From Morella rubra (taxonomy: Eukaryota; Streptophyta; Magnoliopsida; Fagales; Myricaceae), in the NCBI GenBank assembly GCA_003952965.2, contig CM025855.1, forward strand, positions 19,001,792 through 19,065,791: a stretch of DNA of 64,000 nucleotides. The letters are read 5' to 3'. The translations under genes and the position numbers were made by a program. This document shows, piece after piece, positions 1 through 11,579 of this stretch. The notes beneath the pieces were generated by a model that was given only the letters and a program-made list of their open reading frames with translations, had not been told where the DNA came from and made no database searches. How positions within the stretch are numbered: position 1 is the stretch's first letter; each line of letters starts with the position of its first letter.

Positions 1-581
1 GTGGGGATAACGTTCCATGGATGACCAAGCAAGCTCTCCATGGGTAATATACTCAGTTCTCTTGGTAGATTGGGTAATCTAATGAAGAATGGTTGGTTCG
101 CTAAGTTCTGTGAATGTCAAGGATTCTTTCTGGTTCGTAACCTAGGCTAGCAATTTGGGAGATTTTTAGTTTTGATTGATAAACAAATTCGGAAAGCTTT
201 GTTAGTTAAGTGGGGAATGACACTTTTGGTTTCTTTTGTGTGGGCATCGAGTCAGCTTTTACACGTTGTATATTTTACAATTTATAATTTTTTTTTTTTA
301 CTGAGATGACATATTTTAACACATGTCGCTGGGTTATTGGATCTGACGTGGTTGTTGTCAGCCATGTATGCAAATTTTGTTGGCCTATCTGACGGCAAGA
401 CCAATATGGGAAACGTTACTAACCCCAGGAGTCCCCATTAGAGAAAAATTACCTTAGAGACCAATCTGGGAATAAGTCAAATCCTACGGACTGGAGGAGT
501 AATTTAGCCTAGTTAATAAATTAGAGTTACTAAATATTCAGAAGTTATAACAAAATAGATAGAAACTTTAAATTTTCTAAT
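1..581. other. AT-rich noncoding flank
   Basis: No convincing coding region or RNA gene is visible. A T-tract sits near 289-299. The stretch directly precedes the target-site duplication of the LINE at 599-11562. Since the sequence on the other side of that LINE is the 3' part of a gypsy LTR, this flank is probably an interior part of the same LTR. That is inference, because I could not align it convincingly to the related LTR at 3427-7363. Confidence 0.5.
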
Positions 582-598
582 GAGAAATTTTACTAGCT
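582..598 (+). repeat. 5' target-site duplication of LINE 1
   Basis: GAGAAATTTTACTAGCT here matches GAGTAATTTGACTAGCT at 11563-11579 in 15 of 17 positions. The second copy lies directly after the LINE A-tail. Length and position fit target-primed reverse transcription, and the two mismatches point to an old insertion. Confidence 0.85.
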
Positions 599-613
599 AG
601 GTTGCTTTCGATT

Positions 614-1531
614 CTTGGAGTGATTTAACTTTTTCCTCCCCGTGTGTTCTAGAGAGAGAGGCTCTGTCTTTTCTCTAGAACTTTTCTACTCCCACACCTA
701 GTCGCCCCTCTTTCACCAAAGTTTCCAGTGGTGGGAGAAGCTCCGACTCTTCCCATCGCCCCCCCCCCCCCCCCCCCGGTTTCTTCTTCTTCCTCTTCTT
801 CTATTCTCCTTTGCTCTCCCCCCCTTTTTTTGTTCAGAATCTAGACGGTTAGATCCTGGTGTTCTCATGTGTCACCGGTGGACACAGCCTCGACAGACGC
901 CATCTCCCCCTCCAGCCGAGCCTAATTGCACCAGTCCGGCACCCATTGGTCTGCTCATGGCGTCTCACTCGCCACTCGAGCCGCGCCTGGATCTCACGCC
1001 CCCGACGTTGTGCTTTAATTTTCGGCCTGTTTTTGGTGGATTTGGCGACCACGTGCCTCTTGGATGGCTCATGCTTCCTTTGGCGAGCCCAATGCCCCCG
1101 TGATGCTGCCTTCTGGTGGCGCGTGGTGTACATGCGCCGGTGCCTTTCTACACGCTATTGTGGCTTCTTGCTCGTTGGTGGTGGCGCTGCTTCCGTCTCT
1201 GTTGTTGTTTTTGGTTTTTTTATTTTGTGTTCTATTGTTGTTTGTTTGGTTGGTCTATGTTGTTTTTTATCTGCTTGTCCGACTCCTGCGTGGGCTTGCT
1301 CGATCCCTTGTGGATCTTTTTCGGCCCTTTGTGGGCTTGCTGTACCAGGTTGTGGTGCTTTCATTGCTGGCTAGCATAGGTCCGGTAGCTTGTCTACTGT
1401 GTCCTGCCACCGCTCCCTCTGCCTTTCCTGGATCATGTAGTGGCTTTCTTCGATCCTTTTAAGGGTCCCGCTGGCGGACTTTGCCTGGTCTGTATTCGGG
1501 TCCTTCCGGACCATGACCCAAAAAAAAAAAT
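614..1531 (+). mobile_element. Possible A-tailed retroposon or duplicated LINE leader
   Basis: The 15-mer AGGTTGCTTTCGATT occurs at 599-613 and again at 1532-1546. The intervening 0.92 kb ends in an 11-A tract (1520-1530) just before the second copy, which is the pattern of a poly(A) retroposon with target duplication. The segment is GC-rich, has a run of 19 C at 759-777 and contains several overlapping low-complexity reading frames that I do not recognise as protein. An alternative is a tandemly repeated LINE 5' leader made during reverse transcription. Confidence 0.5.
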
Positions 1532-1752
1532 AGGTTGCTTTCGATTACTGCCTTTACAGCTAGCGGCAATGTCAAGTAGAAAAAAGGAGTCCCGTGAGCA
1601 AAAAGTGTCCTTCGTACCCTTCTAGGGCCCTAGTCTAGAAAGTATCGCTTTGCCCTGGTAAGATGTCACGGTAACTTTTCAGCCGTCGTGTCAGAGCCTC
1701 TTCATCTGCTGTGTTCTTGTTGTTCTGGACGTGGCACCTTCGACTTCTACTG

Positions 1753-3426
1753 ATGGAGAATTTAGGACAGGAGGTGGACCATCTTGTTAAGCGGACTGCA
1801 GCCTTGGGGTGGACAGACACATTAGGCCAAAGCTCCCAGCCGGTGGAGGATGCGGAGGAAGTGCCAGATACCATTCTGGTGTTGCTGTCAGTGAGTTGAA
1901 TCCAAATATATTCTTGTTTGAGTTAGAATCTAGGGAGAGTCGCGATAGAGTGTATGCAAGGCAGCCCTAGAATGTAAAGAGGTATTTACTCATTTTGAAT
2001 ACATGGTCCCCTGGTCTGAATTGGCAAGATGTTGACCTTGTACCTTTCCCAGTTGGGGTTTAGTTGCATGGCCTCCCTATGGCGAATTCTAATGAAGAAA
2101 CGGCTCGGATGATTGCGACATTTGTTGGTGAAGTCTTGGAGGTGGATGGACAACCTGGTAAGAACATTTGGTGTCTTCCTTTTCTCCTTGTTAAGGTACG
2201 CCTTGACTCCTCACTAACTTTGCCTACTGGATTCAGTTTGAATCGTATTGAAACTAATGTGTAGTGGGTCAAGTTTAAATTTAAACGTATGGCCGGCTTT
2301 TGTTATGTATGCGGGAGGTTGGGTCATATGTAGTTTATGACCTTGACTAAAAGCCAAAACACCCATCCGGACTCTGCCCAGGCTCACACCTGGCTTTGTC
2401 CGAGGTGATTCAGCTTCTCGTGATCCGTCTGGGTTGCAACGGCCCAGAATCATTCTAGCAGATACACCATCTGGAGTTCAGGAAGAGACAACTGCTGAAG
2501 ATACTCAAAAAGATGTGGATGCTGGAAAAAATCTGGTGTTGAGCAGCCTTACTCCAAGTATCACCGCCGATCATGGGCGACGCGTGAGTGCAGAACCACC
2601 ATCGATGACTGACAAAAATCTGTCAGTGATGGAGACAGGACCTGAACTGCCCAAAAGTGATGATGATGCACTTTTAAATGGCTCCAAGGCACCTACACAT
2701 CAACCACCTGAAATGGTGATGCTCGTCAGAGTGGCAGAAAAGACCAAATGAAGAATGGCAGAAGGAGGAAGAAATGGCTGCACTACTAAGTGCATGGAAA
2801 ACCTCTCCCCTCGGGAAAGAGGCCATATGCCGAGCAAAGAGGTGTTACAGATGCTGAAGCTCTCTAACAAGTAAAGAATGGAAGCTGTGGTGGCAGACAT
2901 GCAGAGAGAAAAGAACATTCATGGTTTGGCTTCGGGTGGGGAGCTGTTGGTGGGGGATTCAGTGATTAGATACTTCCATGTGGGTCAGCCCAGCCCTGAT
3001 GAGAGCCCGATAGTCCTTATCACTCATAACCCAACTCCTATTAGGGCCTTTCAATGTTCGGTTGTTAAAGAAACTCAATCTGGGCCTTCTAGAAGGGTCA
3101 AAAAGATATGCAGAGACCAGCAGGCTTCATCATTTGCAGAGCCCACATTGTCACCTAACCTTTTGGTCAAAAAACGGCATTAGCAAGATAAGGGTGATTC
3201 AGCCCAGCTCTTAAAATAGGTTAGCTTTGGTGGGCTGGAGGCCTTGCATGGATCGGGTAAAGAAGAGATTAAGCTGAACAACATGCTATCTAGTATGGTC
3301 CGGTGTAAGATGCTAACGAAAGCTAAAGGAAAGAAGAAAGTGACCCCTCGTGGAAAGTCTTCGAAGCTTCAAGCAGAAATTTCAGCAACTTTTGTGAGTG
3401 GTGATGGGAGTACGCCACTGGTTGGG
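1753..3426 (+). pseudogene. LINE ORF1 (DUF4283 / zinc-knuckle protein), broken
   Basis: In plants, LINE ORF1 proteins bind element RNA and usually combine a DUF4283 domain with a CX2CX4HX4C knuckle. The parts can be followed across frames. FLFELESRESRDRVY (about 1915-1960) matches the DUF4283 strand region. LHGLPMANSNEETARMI (about 2064-2114) follows an in-frame stop where family members read W-x-Q-I/L-H-G-L-P. FKRMAGFCYVCGRLGH (about 2281-2328) is the start of the knuckle and is followed by a stop in place of the last Cys. A low-complexity polar tail continues in the pieces at 2434-2751, 2878-3183 and 3244-3426. Several stops and frame changes make it non-functional. Its 3' end is cut by the solo LTR. 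Confidence 0.75.
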
Positions 3427-3858
3427 TGTAACGACCCTCTCTTTTCTCTCACCTATTTGACATATATAAAAAAAATAGTATAATATGTTAATTGGAGTTT
3501 TCTAGTCTAAATTATTTCTTTATGAAGCTTACATGATTTTTTTTTACATATTTGCTTGCATATTTTGAATTGTCTAAATTTTCAATTAGGTGTTTGCATT
3601 TATGTTCATATTATTTATTATTGTACTTAATAATTGCTATTAATTCATTACTACTTACATTAGGAAATTTAATTCTACTAATCTTTCCAATGATATCTAC
3701 CTTTAATTTTATTTCTTACTTTAATGTTCTTACTATTTGGCATATTATATCATATCATAGTCTAATTAATATCCCTTAACTTGTATTAAATTTTTAGCAC
3801 ACTCTATAACTTGGCCGAATGGGGCATGCATGTGGTTTAATAATACCTTTTTTATTTT

Positions 3859-3900
<42 letters not shown>

Positions 3901-6900
3901 TCCCTTCTTCAGCCGACTACTATAAGTTCTCTTATTGGCCCTCATTTTATCTTATATGCATGCATTTATACATTGGAGTTCAAGGGCAGTTCAGTGGCTT
4001 CGTTGTGTGGGCAAAAAGGATTTTGGCAATCACAATGATTGCCTAGGTAAGTGTTAAGTTAACACTTGTCATTAACTGCCCTCATTGCCGCCTCTTATGC
4101 TCATTCATTCGATTAACTTCTTTTAGTAAACTACAAGCTTCATGATTGCCTATTTAAAGTAGGATGTGAAGTTAGAGGAGACTTGAGGGTTAACCATAGT
4201 TCACTTAGTCTTTTTCAACTTCAAACCGATCGGCTAAAGCGTTATTTCCTTGGTTTTGTCAAAAAGTGAGAGAGATAGACATAAGGAGAGAAACACCATC
4301 TGGCCGAAGGAGAAAGGAAAGGAGAGACCAAAGGAAAAAGAGGAGAAACCAAGAGAAAAAGAAAGAGACCGAATGAGAGAAAGAGAAGGAAGCCGAAGGA
4401 AAAAAGGAGGAGAAAAGAAGAGAAAAGGGGAAGAGAGGTAGTTTTGGCCTGCATCCTTTTTGTCTCCTTTAGCTTTTGTCTTCTCTTTCCCTAACCTAGT
4501 GTCATGCTTTTTAGGTGTTTTTATCTAAGGGAAATCAGTTCAACCAAAGCATAGGTAAGGGTGATGTAGTTTCATTTCTAAAATGGGGTTTTGTGAATGG
4601 TGATGGGAAAATGATTTTGAGGGCCAGGAGTTAGATTAGATTATAGTGTTGGGAGTCTTCTTGTGGAATAGATGTATGCATGTGGTTGGATGATGAAGAA
4701 ATGGAAAGGGAGAAAGTTATTTGTCCGAATAGATGTTCTTTGCATTTTCTTTAGAAAATCGTGTTTGCTTTGATGTTTCAGTGATGTTAAATATTTTGCA
4801 TGTAGGTAATGTGGATAGATTTGTGTTATTTAAATTTTTTTGTCATGTTATGAGCAATCCACGAACACCTATTCATACTTAAAAATCATTGAACTTGTTA
4901 GTTGAAATTTTGGGCTTGCATGTGGTATCTTTTTTAAAGTGATCTTGCATAGATATTTGTATCTCATGAATTAGAGGAGTAAAATTTTTCCAAGAGTTGT
5001 AAGGAAGAGAAAAGAGGGCACGACACTACCTATGGTGAGACTTTTCCTTGAATTTGTGTGGCCGAAATTGACAAAAAGTTGTTACGTGATGCACATGCAT
5101 GAGTTTGTGATGATTTGGGAAATGAAAAGCAAGAAGATAAAAATCTTTGGCATTTTACATGGCTGCTGATTATTATCTTGGATATACTTTGAATGTAAAT
5201 CTCAGATCACATGTTATCAACATAGAGGTTGAAATTTATGTCAAAGACAAGAGAGAAAATTTGCATGCAAAGAAAATTTTGAGAACATAGTGTACCCGAA
5301 CACTAGAGAATTTTTCTAATAGACATAGTTTGAATTTTTACACCAAGTTTTCCAAAAATGAAGTTTAGTATCTATAGGTCTTGTCCTAAAAATTTCAGCT
5401 AAATTGAATAAGTGGAAATGACTGAAATGCCCTTGGAAGCATCTGGGGCAGTTTTGGCATTTTAGAGAAAATTGAGGGTAAAAACGTCTAAGTCCAAAAT
5501 TTGGACTTATGACTATTATGGGCTTAATTCAAGGGAATTAAGTAGAAATTGGAGCCCAAAACTAATTCACATGAGGCCCAAAACCCAAGGCCTAATATGA
5601 ATATAAAACCGGCCCAATAAGTGAGCTGATAAGTAATAAACTAAAAAGTGCAATTAAATAAAAGTAGTTTAGTATTAATAAAAACTGTATACTGCCATTC
5701 TCATTAGGTCCATTTGTGTTTAATAAGTGGCTAAATAAAGAATAATAATTAATAATATAAAGTTAGTAATTTAGTATTAACTTTTAAGAAATAGTTTAAG
5801 GAAGAATTATAAAATGCAAGCACATGTTTTTAGGCCAATAAAATTAGAACAAAAATAATATGTAGAACGTACTAATATTTATTTTCTGTATAATGTTCTA
5901 ATAAAGGTTGAATGCATTATTGTGATATTTCTTGTTATTTAAAATGTGAAAGTGCATATGTGCATTTTATTACTCACTCTTGTGAATTGTATATCTGTTA
6001 TGTGATATGTCATGCTACATAATCATCTCATGGATATGGGAAATGTTGTTTTGACCGGAAAGAAACCTATACCCAAAGGTGGTCTTGAAATCGGGTGGCG
6101 ATATTGTTCACATTGGAAATGTGTAAGCTACCACTGAGAGGATAGTAGTTGGTTTCCCTAGACAATGGTACAATGCTTGCCTAACCGGGTCCTGGTGCAG
6201 GTGGCACAGGACAGTCCCGAAAGAGAGGAGGGACGCACAACCTTGACTCTTGGAGTTAAACAGAGCACAGTAAGGACACCTCTATTGGACCGAAAAAGAA
6301 AGAAAGTGAAATGATCGGGAAACAGATGCATCATTTCTGCATTGCATTGCTCATACATCATTACTCTGTTTATTATGAGTATTGCTTAATTATTGATTAC
6401 TCACTGCTATGGTTGCTCCTGTTTATTTATCTTGCATGTCATGTCCCTGATCCCTCCTTATTGAATTAGTAGCACTCACCTCTTTTCTTTGTCTTGTATT
6501 TTGTATGTGTCGTTGTGAATATCGGACCCGACATATGAAGACTTTCCTGAGCGAGTAGATCTTGGATATTGACCTCTACATCCTTGTCATTAAGATACTA
6601 ATGTATGTAACAGACACGTTCAAGGTATATGTGGGGTACGAGCCCCACTGGTACCTTAAGGGACCACCATGCCCCCACTCCCCCGCCTAGAGGACTTTGG
6701 GCTAGTCGACGTTGACCCAGCCCTTTTACACATAGTTCCTCCTCCACCGGCAAGGTCGGTGGAGGATACTGGAGAGAATGAGATCATAGACCTGACCTCC
6801 GACACTAAGTCGGAGGATTAGACAACCTCAGCAACAATCGGTTCCTTTTGATTAGAGTTTTGAGTTTTAGTTAGCTTGTGTTTTCAGCAATGTAGCATCT

Positions 6901-7363
6901 CAGAAGAAGTAGTTCGAAAAGCTTTAGTCAGCTTCTGCTTTTGTATCTACCTTCTCTACTTTTGTAAATCCTCTAGAAGGATAGTCCTTTTGTAAAATGA
7001 AAAACTTCGTTATCTTAGTGGAACCGTGTATTTATCTTTTCAAAATTTATCTTATCTCATTTCTTTCTTTATGCAATATTATGTTATCTTTTATTTTATT
7101 TCCTTTCCTTTAACTTCCAAAAAATTTCAAACTTTAAAAATAATCTCTAAATATCGCTTTTTCATTAAATACCTGAAAAATCTATTTTTCCTTCCTTAAT
7201 AAGCTTCTAATTACGATATTATTTTAATTAAAAGTTTCCGCTAAGTTTTTTCAAAGCCAAATAGGAGTACTTCATACGATTGATTTGTGTTGTAATCCCC
7301 ACCTGTATGCATACCATATCTATAGGTAAGCCTATGGAGTACGTACTGGCACGAGAAGTGACA
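3427..7363 (+). mobile_element. Solo LTR of a long-LTR Ty3/gypsy element
   Basis: It begins TGTAACGACCC and ends AGTGACA, with flanking 5-mers TTGGG (3422-3426) and CTGGG (7364-7368) that differ at one base. It interrupts the LINE between ORF1 and ORF2. Its 3' third (about 6000-7060) is clearly related to the gypsy LTR at 11563-12991: both share, for example, GGGACGCACAACC at 6230 and 11930, followed by parallel blocks up to the end. About 3.9 kb is long for an LTR but within the range of Tekay/Del-like chromoviruses, whose proteins match the neighbouring element. No internal region remains, so recombination between two LTRs is likely. It contains a (TC)n tract and a purine-rich tract at 4262-4438. 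Confidence 0.75.
3862..3896 (+). repeat. (TC)n microsatellite inside the solo LTR
   Basis: About 17 uninterrupted TC units. An apparent Leu/Ser reading frame over it is only a product of the repeat. Confidence 0.95.
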
Positions 7364-7431
7364 CTGGGGGTAGTCAAATCCTCTTACTCTCTTAGGTGGA
7401 GCGGCAGGGGAGTACTTGCCCCCCAAGAGCC

Positions 7432-10400
7432 ATGAAAATCTTATTTTGGAATTGCCATGGCTTTGGGCGAGCCACAACAATTCGTCTGCTTAGGCACGTG
7501 ATGCAGCAACACCAACTTGAGCTTCTTTGTCTTGCTGAAACGAAGATCCGGGAGACCAGACCGAGCCTTCCAGCGATGGGTTTTGGCGATGGTTTTGAGA
7601 TTCCCCCAAGGGGAAATAGTGGTGGGCCCTCGGTTGCTTGGAATTTGGGAGTTTTATGTGATATTGATTTTTGTATTGATCATATTGTGAATCTTATTTT
7701 GACATCTGACCCCCTTAACCATCATTGGATGGTTTATTTTGTTTATGGTCCTCCGGATTGCAATAGTAAAGATCTTTTTTGGTATGAGTTAGCTCAATGT
7801 GGTAGTGATTTTGGAGGGCCCTAGTTATGTTTTGGAGACTATAATGTTGTGTTGGGGCAGATTGATAAAGATGGGGGCAGACCCGTGGGCAATTCTAATT
7901 CTGGTGCTATGAACAGTTTTATTAACCACCACGGTATGATTGACCTTGGTTTTACTGGTAACTGGTATACTTGGTGTAATGGTAGGCAAGGAAGGACGTG
8001 TATTCAAGAACGCTTAGACCGTGCTCTGGCCAATGGAGAATGGACCAGCCTCTTCCCCTATGCGACCATTCGGCATTTGCCGCATGTTGCCTCGGACCAT
8101 GCTTCGTTACTTCTAAAACACTAGAGGAGACATGCTGTCGGGACAAAAATAGTCCCGTTTTGAAGGTTTTTGGACCTCGGATGCCCGCTATCATTCGGTG
8201 ATTGATTTTGCTTGGAAGATGCATACTGATGGTTCACCAGCATACGCCTTGTGCCAGCGTCTTAAGGGCACCAAGGAGGCCTTACGACGCTGGAACAGGG
8301 ATGTATTCGGTAATATACAATCCCGAATAAAGGATTTGCAAGAAGGATTATATCAAATTCAATCAGGCCGATTATGCTCATTTAAAGCATATGGAGCATG
8401 ACATTCAGGCTTAATTAATTCAGGTGCAGCAGCAAGAAGAAACCTTGTGGAAACACAAATCTCGGGTTACTTGGCTTACCACCCCGGATTTGAATATGCG
8501 TTATTTGCATGTTTCTACTATTGTGCGCAGGAGGCGCAGTAGCATTGAAGCTTTACAAGATGCGGAGGGCTGATGGTTACATGATCACGAAACTGTTGGA
8601 GGGTACATTGAAAATCATTTCAAGAATTTATTTGCACGTAGTAATGTTACTTTTCCTTGAGGCTTGAAAGGGTTTCTTCCTTTATGGATTGATACGGAGG
8701 ATAATGTCATGTTGTGCGGCATGCCTGAGGAAAATGAAAGTAGCTTGGGCAACATAGATTGCAATCCCTAGGTCCGGATGGGTTTACGGCGAATTTTTAT
8801 CAAAAATATTGGCAAGTGGTCAAACAAGACGTTATTGCCATGGTTCGTAGTTTTTTCTTGAATGGATTTTTGCTGCGTCAAATGAACCACACTAATTTGT
8901 TGTGGATTCCAAAAGCTGAGAAACCAATGACGATGGGACAATTCCGGCCTATCAGTCTATGCAATGTGAGCTACAAGATTATTTTAAAGATTTCAGCTGG
9001 TAGATTGCGATCTGTGTTGCCCAAGCTAATTTCTGGAAGTCAAAATTATTTTGTTCCAAATCGTCAAATTCAGGAAAATATTATCCTGGTGCATGAATCG
9101 ATGTATACGCTCAAACGTAAACAAGGGCATGGTGGACTTATGGTGGCTAAAATTGACATGGAGAAAGCCTATGACAAGGTCGATTAGGGTTTTTTTTTTA
9201 TTGAAGTGCTTCGATGCTTCAGGTTTTCTGATCGTTGGTGCCAATGGATTTACCAATGCATTTCGACCACCTCATTTTCCATCCTTCTCAATGACTCACC
9301 CTATGGCTTGTTTAAACCAGGGCGGGGTTTTCACCAAGGGGACCCTTTATCCCCATTCCTCTTTGTGCTCGTCATGGGGGTTTTCTCACGGATGCTAAGG
9401 AAAGCAGAGGAGTTGAACTCGCTTCATGGTGTCAGTATTGCTAGAGGTGCCCCCTATATTTCGCATCTTTTTTTTTGCCGATGACATTATGTTGTTTTAA
9501 AGAGCCAACAGAAGCGAAGTATTGCAACTCAAATGCTGCCTTTCTACTTTTGCGAACCGGTCGAGGCAATCGGTTAATTATCAGATTTTATATCTGCACT
9601 TCAGTGGTAACATGTCTCAAGATGCTAAGGACTCAATCACAACTTTACTGCGTCTCCACCAGGAGCAATCCGGAGGCAAATACCATGGTTTGTCGTTATG
9701 CATCCATCGTTCTCGAAGTCAAGCTTGTAAGGCACTTCAAGCGAAGGTGGCAATCGGGTGGCTGGATGGAAAGCCGAAGTGTTGTCTCAAGTAGGTCGCA
9801 CGGTGTTAATTCAAGCAGGGCGCACGGTGTTATTTTATGGCAGTCTTTTTGCTTCCAAAAGAGTGCTCCGCGATATCGATTGTACGTTTAAGAATTTCTG
9901 GTGGGGCTTTCAAAATGAAAACTAGCGCCATTACCACCCCAAGGCGTGGAGTACTATCCGTGTCCGAAAAGAGTTAGGCGGCCTTGGGCTTTGGCGTATG
10001 GAGGATGTCAATAGAGCGACGCTAGGTAAGCTGGCTGGAAATTCATTACTGAGAAGGATTCACTTTGGGCGCAATCATTATCGGCTAAATATTGCAAGCA
10101 TGCTGAGTTTCTCTCTTTGCCGCTGACTGGAGGCAAATATTGGATCTGGAGCAGTTTACTCCAAATTCGAGACATTATTTCAGCAGGAGTATGTTGGCAG
10201 ATTCGGGATGGGGATAATCTCAATATCTGGTGTGACCCCTGGGTGCTAGGAGTGGATCATTTTAGTCCTCGTTTGAAACCAGGAGCCTTGGTGGGCAGGC
10301 ACACAAACCTTGGCAGCGATCTGATCTGTGATGATTCCTTTGAGTGGAATGTGCAGTTGATTCGTAATATTTTTAATACCCCTTCGGCTGATGCTATTCT

Positions 10401-11523
10401 TCAAATCAAATTGCCAGCCCATCCTGGAGTTGATTCCCCCATTTGGATGAAGGACCCGAAAGGAAGGTTGACTCTGAAGGCAGCCTATAATTTTATTCTT
10501 CAAGATAGAGTGACTTCCACAGGGGGCCTGGCAAAAGAGGACTGGCAGATTCTGTGGCAACTAAAAATTCAGCACCGGCTTAAATTAGTGCTCTGGAAGG
10601 TAATTGTTAAGGCGCTGCCTATCCGTGGGAAATTACGCTTTGGGCAGGTCGGTGATGGAGGAGCTGGGTTATGCCCCCTTTTTTGAGGTGCAGAGGAATT
10701 AGTGGTCCACTTATTCCTTGATTGTCCTAGGACAAAATTCTTTTGGCGCCAGGGCCCCTAGCCTTTGATTACTGCTCCCTTTGTCCGCCAACCTATTTCA
10801 GACTTGATGCATTTTCTCCTGAACCGGAAACCCTCCCGAATGTGTTGAAGGACCATTGGAGAGACATGATGTTAGCTACGGCTATTTGCTTGGATGTTAT
10901 TTGGTATGTCCGAAATAAGGTGGTGCACGAGCAAGATATTTCTCCTCCAAATGCTTTGATTGATGAAGTGATCCGACGTTATGATGCTCACCAGTTTGCG
11001 TGGGCATCTCGGGGGCATGATAAAGAGAAATTGGAAGCCTCTCGATTTTGGTCAGTTGAAGATCAACAACGAAGTGGCTGTTGTGGGGGATAATTTTTTC
11101 TTAGCGGCGATATGCCGGGACACTGAGGGACATATTCTTAAAGCAACCTCCAGCAAGTTGACAGGTAGGAATCCCATTGAAGGCGAGGCTAGAGCTGCCC
11201 GGTTGGCTTGTCACCTAGCTGCAGAATTCGTGGACCAGGTGATTGTTATTGAAGGAGACTGTTTGAATTTGGTTAACCAAGTGGAGGAGCTCAATAGTGA
11301 ACCAGATTGGGATATTGTGGGGGAGGCATGCACTATTCGTAGATTACTAATGGACCATATGCAATGGAGTTTCCGCTGGATCCCACGTGAGGCTAATTGT
11401 GCAGCTCACAATCTGGCAAAATGGTGCAGCATGAATGATGTTCTTAGAGATTTAAGTCTTACGGATTTACTGTCTGATGTTGTGCATTGTGATCATGCAG
11501 CTCATATGAGACTTCCCCCTTGA
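7432..11523 (+). pseudogene. LINE ORF2: endonuclease, reverse transcriptase, RNase H, broken
   Basis: ORF2 nicks target DNA and reverse transcribes the element RNA. Endonuclease: MKILFWNCHGFG at the start, LCLAETKI (catalytic Glu), FGDYNVVLG after a stop at 7822-7824, and VASDHASLL at about 8090-8115. Reverse transcriptase: LGPDGFTANFYQKYW (8762), FRPISLCNVSYK (about 8942), IDMEKAYDKVD followed by a stop, then HQGDPLSPFLFVLVMG (about 9330). The FADDIMLF active-site block (about 9475-9500) is intact except for one extra T in a T-run that shifts the frame. zf-RVT lies at about 10120-10740 and the RNase H-like tail at 11090-11450 (GEARAARLA, IEGDCLNLV, REANCAAHNLAKW). ORF2 runs to within 25 bases of the A-tail. 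At least five stops or shifts make it dead. Confidence 0.88.
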
Positions 11524-11562
11524 TGTATCGTTGGATGTTTGATCATAAAAAAAAAAAAAGAA

Positions 11563-11579
11563 GAGTAATTTGACTAGCT
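11563..11579 (+). repeat. 3' target-site duplication of LINE 1
   Basis: GAGTAATTTGACTAGCT, partner of the copy at 582-598 (15 of 17 identical), directly after the A-tail 11547-11559 and three further bases. Confidence 0.85.

Larger units (their letters stand above)
599..11562 (+). mobile_element. L1-type LINE, near full length, with nested insertion
   Basis: Boundaries are set by a 17-bp imperfect target duplication (582-598 and 11563-11579) and an A-tract at 11547-11559. From 5' to 3' it holds a GC-rich leader, an ORF1 with DUF4283-like and zinc-knuckle parts, and an ORF2 with apurinic endonuclease, reverse transcriptase, zf-RVT and RNase H regions. The ORF1/ORF2 junction is split by a solo LTR at 3427-7363. 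Removing that leaves about 7.0 kb, a normal size for plant L1 elements with an RNase H domain. Both ORFs carry stops and frameshifts, so the copy is dead. It sits inside an older gypsy LTR. Confidence 0.88.

Noticed and set aside
859-1374. 171-residue open frame in the GC-rich block
   Set aside because: Several overlapping frames are open on both strands because of low-complexity GC/T-rich DNA. There is no domain, and it lies in a LINE leader or retroposon.
3819-4046. Open frame across the (TC)n tract
   Set aside because: Leu/Ser alternation comes from the microsatellite, and it lies inside an LTR.
4242-4454. Lys/Arg/Glu-rich frame and its Phe/Leu-rich complement
   Set aside because: Purine-rich tract of the solo LTR with no protein support.
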